Assembly: GCA_035459965.1 (NCBI GenBank) | Contig: DATHXC010000011.1 | Location: forward strand, 1-64,000 | Direction: 5' to 3' | Length of the DNA: 64,000 bases | Origin: DATHXC01 sp035459965 | Lineage (GTDB): Bacteria; Pseudomonadota; Gammaproteobacteria; Burkholderiales; Methylophilaceae | Part shown: piece by piece, positions 60,626 through 64,000 of the stretch | Position numbering within the stretch: position 1 is the stretch's first letter | How the letters are laid out: every line of letters begins with the position of its first letter | Program-made: the position numbers and the translations under genes | Notes under the pieces: generated by a model | Told to the model about the DNA's origin: nothing | The model's database searches: none | Seen by the model: only the letters and a program-made list of their open reading frames with translations

Positions 60626-62299
60626 TTATCTGATGGAATCAGTATTCCCGGCGACTTCAACCCTGTTTCTCCCCGCAGCTTTTGCTTTGTACAAGGCTTT
60701 GTCAGCAGCACGCAGCAACTCCTCAGTAGTACTGCCGTGTTCAGGAAACGCTGCAACACCAAAAGAGGCAGAAACCTGCCCTAATGATTGACCAAAGTGC
60801 TGTAGCTGCAATGCCAGAATCACGGTCCTCAATTGCTCACTCAGTTCAATGACGATATTTAGTGGTGCTTCCGGGAAAATCACGACGAACTCTTCGCCAC
60901 CAAAACGGCAGGCGATATCCCCGGCACGAGAGTTCTTCGCTAACAAGGTGCCAACCTCCCTCAGCAAGAGGTCGCCTGCATCATGGCCAAAGGTATCGTT
61001 AAACGATTTGAAATGGTCCAGATCAAGAATGACTACACCCAAGGGCCTATTTTTACGCTGCCCTGTCGCCAGCTCGCGTTGCATGGATTCTTCCATGTAG
61101 CGTCGGTTGAACAGGCCAGTCAGCGGGTCGCGTACGGACAGGCTACGCAAGGTCTCGCGTAGTTTCATGCTGGACATGGCCAGCGCAATCTGGCTTGCCA
61201 GGGTATGGGCCAGGTTGCGTTCATCCAGGTTGATCTCGCGGTTAGCCGGGTTTTCCAGATGCATGATCCCCAGCACATTGCCCTGCGCCACAATCGGGAT
61301 GCATACACTGCAAATCTCCCCCCAGTCCTGTAAATGACGGCACGCAATTGAATGGGTGGAGTGATCCAGGATGTGCGATTCGCCACGCCTGAGCGCCCAG
61401 CAATCCTCCGGCTGGAAAATCACATCACTCTTGGATTCTGCACCCCAGCTCACACTGACTTCAACCTGGTTACGGGATTCATGAAACAGATATAAGCCAC
61501 CTGAGCTTGTATTGAGTAGGCGCGTGACATATTGGCAAATGATATCAAGCGATTCGTCGGTGTCTGAACAGGCCTGCAGCAGGCTTGTCATCTCACCCAT
61601 GAGAGACAGGTTACGCACGGTCATTTGATTGGCGGCCTGACTCTCCAGCAAGGCCTCTTCAGTGCGCCGACGTTTGCCAATTTCGCGTTGCCCGTTCCAG
61701 AACGCAAACCCCAGCATGGTTAGAAAGCCCAGGCTGACCAGCGCTAGCCACGTATAGAGCTGGTGTGATTTTTTCAGGCTATCCTCGCTGCGGACACTGA
61801 GCAATATTTCCTCTACGGATGTCAGTTCTTCAATAATGCCTTTAATCTGGTCAATCAGATATTTTGCATGAATCATTGTTTCCGCCTGCTGGCTGGTGCT
61901 CTGGTTTTTCGTCTCAATTTCGGCTTTTGCCAGGATAAGCAACTCACGGATAAGCGGGTTTAATTTCTCCAGCCTTTGTGCTTGCTCAAGGTTATCTTCC
62001 GTCAGTTTTTTCAGTGCAGACAAATCGACCGGAATATCTTTCTTGGCCTGAGAGTATGGCCGCAGGTACTGATCCTGTTGAGTAATCAAATAGCCACGGC
62101 GTGAACTTTCCACAGCCTGGGTACTGATACGTAGGTGACTGAGCTTATTAAGCACGTTGTAGGTATGCTCAACCCATGCACGAGAATGGTTTAGCTCACG
62201 CGTAGATTCTAAAACCAGCCATATCAGCAGCGGAATAATTGAGACCGCCAGAAATAGCGCCAGGTATTGTGATGTATGTAAGGAGCGAAGGCGTGTCAT
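60626..62299 (-). CDS. Membrane diguanylate cyclase (CHASE3-GAF-GGDEF)
   Basis: A 557-residue cyclic di-GMP synthase. A first membrane helix (about 11-30) is followed by a CHASE3-type periplasmic helix bundle (HTYNVLNKLSHLRISTQAVESSRRGYLIT), a second helix (about 183-203), a GAF domain (about 240-375) and a GGDEF domain (DPLTGLFNRRYMEES). The active motif is GGEEF and the inhibitory RxxD site (RAGD) is five residues before it, so the enzyme should be active and feedback-regulated. It could feed the MshE-type ATPase encoded at 17813-19546. Confidence 0.92.
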   Translation of the reverse strand: MTRLRSLHTSQYLALFLAVSIIPLLIWLVLESTRELNHSRAWVEHTYNVLNKLSHLRISTQAVESSRRGYLITQQDQYLRPYSQAKKDIPVDLSALKKLTEDNLEQAQRLEKLNPLIRELLILAKAEIETKNQSTSQQAETMIHAKYLIDQIKGIIEELTSVEEILLSVRSEDSLKKSHQLYTWLALVSLGFLTMLGFAFWNGQREIGKRRRTEEALLESQAANQMTVRNLSLMGEMTSLLQACSDTDESLDIICQYVTRLLNTSSGGLYLFHESRNQVEVSVSWGAESKSDVIFQPEDCWALRRGESHILDHSTHSIACRHLQDWGEICSVCIPIVAQGNVLGIMHLENPANREINLDERNLAHTLASQIALAMSSMKLRETLRSLSVRDPLTGLFNRRYMEESMQRELATGQRKNRPLGVVILDLDHFKSFNDTFGHDAGDLLLREVGTLLAKNSRAGDIACRFGGEEFVVIFPEAPLNIVIELSEQLRTVILALQLQHFGQSLGQVSASFGVAAFPEHGSTTEELLRAADKALYKAKAAGRNRVEVAGNTDSIR

Positions 62300-62471
62300 A
62301 AAAAGGGCCGGAAGGTCATGAATTGATTATAGAAACATCAATCTGTCACTACAACACTTAATTGCCTTCCAGTTTTGCTGCAACTTCAGAGTCGCTGAGA
62401 CTAGCGCTGACACCAAAATATCAAAACCACTGCCCTCGACAAAAGCATTTAAGGGCATGCCCTGGAAGGCT

Positions 62472-62498
62472 CATGGATATTGCCTCGCAGGGCAATGA
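62472..62498 (+). repeat. Left arm of 27-bp inverted repeat around lrgAB
   Basis: This 27-mer matches the reverse complement of 63638-63664 at 25 of 27 positions. It lies 11 bp past the lrgB stop. It contains its own small dyad, ATTGCC-N6-GGCAAT. Confidence 0.8.
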
Positions 62499-62509
62499 AT
62501 TCTCCAACT

Positions 62510-63241
62510 TTAGCTCCGCATGAAATTCAAGATCGTCGGTAACAGCACAGCGCTCAATACGCCATTCATGCCCATGGCCATACTGGCGTACGTGCCGGCT
62601 TCATCGTTGATGCTGAAAGCGCGGGTGATGCCCAGACCGTGAGCGCCAACACCGATGGCAGTGCCGCGCATCCACCAGGGTTTGAGGCGGATGGCATTCA
62701 TGATGTAGGGCGCCAGAATCGAGCCTATCATCCCCGTGGCAACAGCAAAGACGGCGGTGAGTGTGGGCGATACATGGATGCGCTCGGCGATGCCCATGGC
62801 GATGGGTGCGGTCACTGATTTTGCGTACATGCTGCCCACGATGTTATCGCCTGCACCCATGTAAGTGGCGATCAGCACCGCACTGGCGACTGAGACGATG
62901 CTGCCGATCACCAGCGCCAGGGTAATGGGGAAAAGCTTGCCTTTAAGGTCATTACAGCCGCGGTAAATGGGCACAGCCAGCGCCACGGTAGCGGTGCCCA
63001 GCAAAAAGTGGATAAATTGCGCACCCTCGAAATACTGTTTATAGGGCATGCCGACGAGTGTAATGCCCACAGTTACAATCAGCACCGTTACACCCACCGG
63101 GTTCACAATCGGGTGGCGGTTGGATTTCACATACAGCATGAAAGCCAGCTGATACGCGGCCAGCGTGAGCACCAGGGCGAATAAGGGGTTACCGGAGAGA
63201 TAAACCCAGATTTCCGAAATCGGCAGGCGGTTATTCGTCAT
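62510..63241 (-). CDS. lrgB: LrgB family membrane protein
   Basis: A 243-residue polytopic protein of the LrgB/CidB family (YKQYFEGAQFIHFLLGTATVALAVPIYRG, SVTAPIAMGIAERI, GTAIGVGAHGLGITRAFSINDEAGTYASMAMGMNGVLSAVLLP). These proteins work with LrgA/CidA in holin-like autolysis control or glycolate/pyruvate-type export. ATG 63241 overlaps the lrgA stop by 11 bp. Confidence 0.93.
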   Translation of the reverse strand: MTNNRLPISEIWVYLSGNPLFALVLTLAAYQLAFMLYVKSNRHPIVNPVGVTVLIVTVGITLVGMPYKQYFEGAQFIHFLLGTATVALAVPIYRGCNDLKGKLFPITLALVIGSIVSVASAVLIATYMGAGDNIVGSMYAKSVTAPIAMGIAERIHVSPTLTAVFAVATGMIGSILAPYIMNAIRLKPWWMRGTAIGVGAHGLGITRAFSINDEAGTYASMAMGMNGVLSAVLLPTILNFMRS

Positions 63242-63581
63242 GGTGCGTCGCCTTCCAGAATATCTTGAGTACCAGCCCGGTCACCGCGATGGTCAGCACC
63301 ACGCTCACGACCAGCGCCGTTGCCACGGCCAGCGCATGCGTTTGTAAGTCCGGTAAGAATAGAATCACACCGACAGAAGCTGGCACAAATAACAAACCAA
63401 GGTGCTGGCGGAAACCATCTGCCACCAGCGCCAGCGGTTCGTTCACATGACCTTTAAAGTTGAGATACGCGAATAAAAACAGCAGGCCAAGAACAGGGCC
63501 AGGAATATTAGGGAGCAGAAACTGCGAGACCAACTCGCCCAGACCCTGCCAGACAAAGAGCTGTACTAAGCCATCAATCAT
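63231..63581 (-). CDS. lrgA: LrgA/CidA family holin-like protein
   Basis: A 116-residue small membrane protein with four helices and the family motif LPNIPGPVLGLLFLFAYL, followed by FVPASVGVILF. It is the first gene of the lrgA-lrgB pair. The operon is bracketed by a 27-bp inverted repeat whose right arm falls in the promoter region. Confidence 0.9.
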   Translation of the reverse strand: MIDGLVQLFVWQGLGELVSQFLLPNIPGPVLGLLFLFAYLNFKGHVNEPLALVADGFRQHLGLLFVPASVGVILFLPDLQTHALAVATALVVSVVLTIAVTGLVLKIFWKATHHDE

Positions 63582-63637
63582 ATTGACCGTCTATCATTGT
63601 TGTCCCCCCGGATTGTTTTCAACAATATAGCAAAAAA

Positions 63638-63664
63638 TCACTGCCCTGTGAGGCAATATCCATG
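63638..63664 (-). repeat. Right arm of 27-bp inverted repeat around lrgAB
   Basis: Reverse complement of 62472-62498 with two differences. It lies 56 bp before the lrgA start and partly overlaps a possible -35 region, with TATATT as a -10 further downstream. Confidence 0.8.
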
Positions 63665-63697
63665 CGGCTCTCAGGCCAGTCATTTTCATATTGTATA

Positions 63698-63727
63698 GGT
63701 GTGCAAACAATAAGCCGTTTGCACACC
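63698..63727. terminator. Hairpin downstream of the edge gene
   Basis: GGTGTGCAAAC (63698-63708) is perfectly complementary to GTTTGCACACC (63717-63727). It lies 9 bp past the stop of the last gene, as expected for a transcript end, though no T run follows on the minus strand. Confidence 0.5.
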
Positions 63728-63736
63728 CTACGCTAG

Positions 63737-64000
63737 CTAATCAGCTTGTTTGTCGTGGGTTTTGCTAGCCACATATTGCTTGATGTCGTTAATGGTTTCC
63801 GTAAAGCGGCCATCTACATTGTTGGCATCAAGAGTCGCGATAGAGGCTGCTGCTTTTTCCTGTAACTCACTTGCAGATAACGAAGTGTCATCTATCAGGT
63901 TGCCGAGAAAGTTTAACTCATTCAGCACAATGTCTTGCCTGGCCCTGGATGCCTCCTCAAGAACATCTTTCGCCTGTCTTTTTAATCTGACTTTGCGCTG
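63737..64000 (-). CDS. Hypothetical protein, truncated by window end
   Basis: The frame is open from the stop at 63737 to the window edge, at least 87 codons, with no stop in 63929-64000. So the GTG at 63928 is not necessarily the start and the real gene probably begins beyond the window. The visible part is helical and charged (RLKRQAKDVLEEASRARQDI, SASELQEKAAASIATL). No family recognised. Confidence 0.6.
   Translation of the reverse strand, partial: QRKVRLKRQAKDVLEEASRARQDIVLNELNFLGNLIDDTSLSASELQEKAAASIATLDANNVDGRFTETINDIKQYVASKTHDKQAD

Overview
The window reads as chromosome from a methylotroph-like betaproteobacterium, most likely Methylophilaceae. That placement is inferred from protein style, the order zapB-like/zapA/6S RNA/EVE, the rimP-to-pnp block and a BtuM-type B12 transporter; no marker was searched. 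It is mostly core genome. No prophage, insertion sequence or CRISPR array was seen. Base composition looks near 50 percent G+C, with a few clearly more AT-rich patches (part of mshL, two pilin genes, part of valS, one methyltransferase).

Layout. 1-9750: the 3' end of an rRNA operon (5S), then rimP-nusA-infB-rbfA-truB, rpsO and pnp, with dksA facing them. 9900-11200: folD and a tRNA cluster Pro(TGG)-Arg(TCT)-His(GTG). 11369-26726: a long same-strand block starting with a sigma-54-type response regulator and continuing with a type IVb (MSHA-like) pilus machine: SPOR-tailed MshM ATPase, MshL secretin, MshN-like TPR protein, MshE ATPase with a c-di-GMP-type N-domain, MshG platform, MshI/J/K-like alignment proteins, two related pilins, and a MoeB/ThiF-like enzyme at the end. 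26772-31514: qmcA/nfeD facing lemA plus two tandem paralogous membrane proteins with BAM/GIDE-like domains and EF-hands. 31589-35525: valS, tusA, a rhodanese and tRNA-Phe.

35787-49140 is a cobalamin region. cobT-cobS-cobC run forward; cobD and cbiB run backward and meet cobQ head-to-head at overlapping start codons. A riboswitch-led reverse operon carries btuB, btuM, cobO, cbiA, bluB and a btuF-like gene, with an AT-rich methyltransferase and cobU downstream. The set covers uptake, amidation, adenosylation, lower-ligand synthesis and nucleotide-loop assembly. No corrin-ring genes are present here.

49298-64000: zapB-like/zapA/6S RNA followed by a palindromic repeat, a DUF2237 protein, an EVE protein, a flavin-type oxidase-family protein, a secreted beta-propeller, ilvA, rpiA, then a phosphate/polyphosphate block (phoU, ppx, ppk1) with PhoB-box-like sites before phoU and ppk1, yggX, a CHASE3-GAF-GGDEF cyclase, and lrgAB bracketed by a 27-bp inverted repeat. 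The window ends inside an open reading frame on the minus strand.
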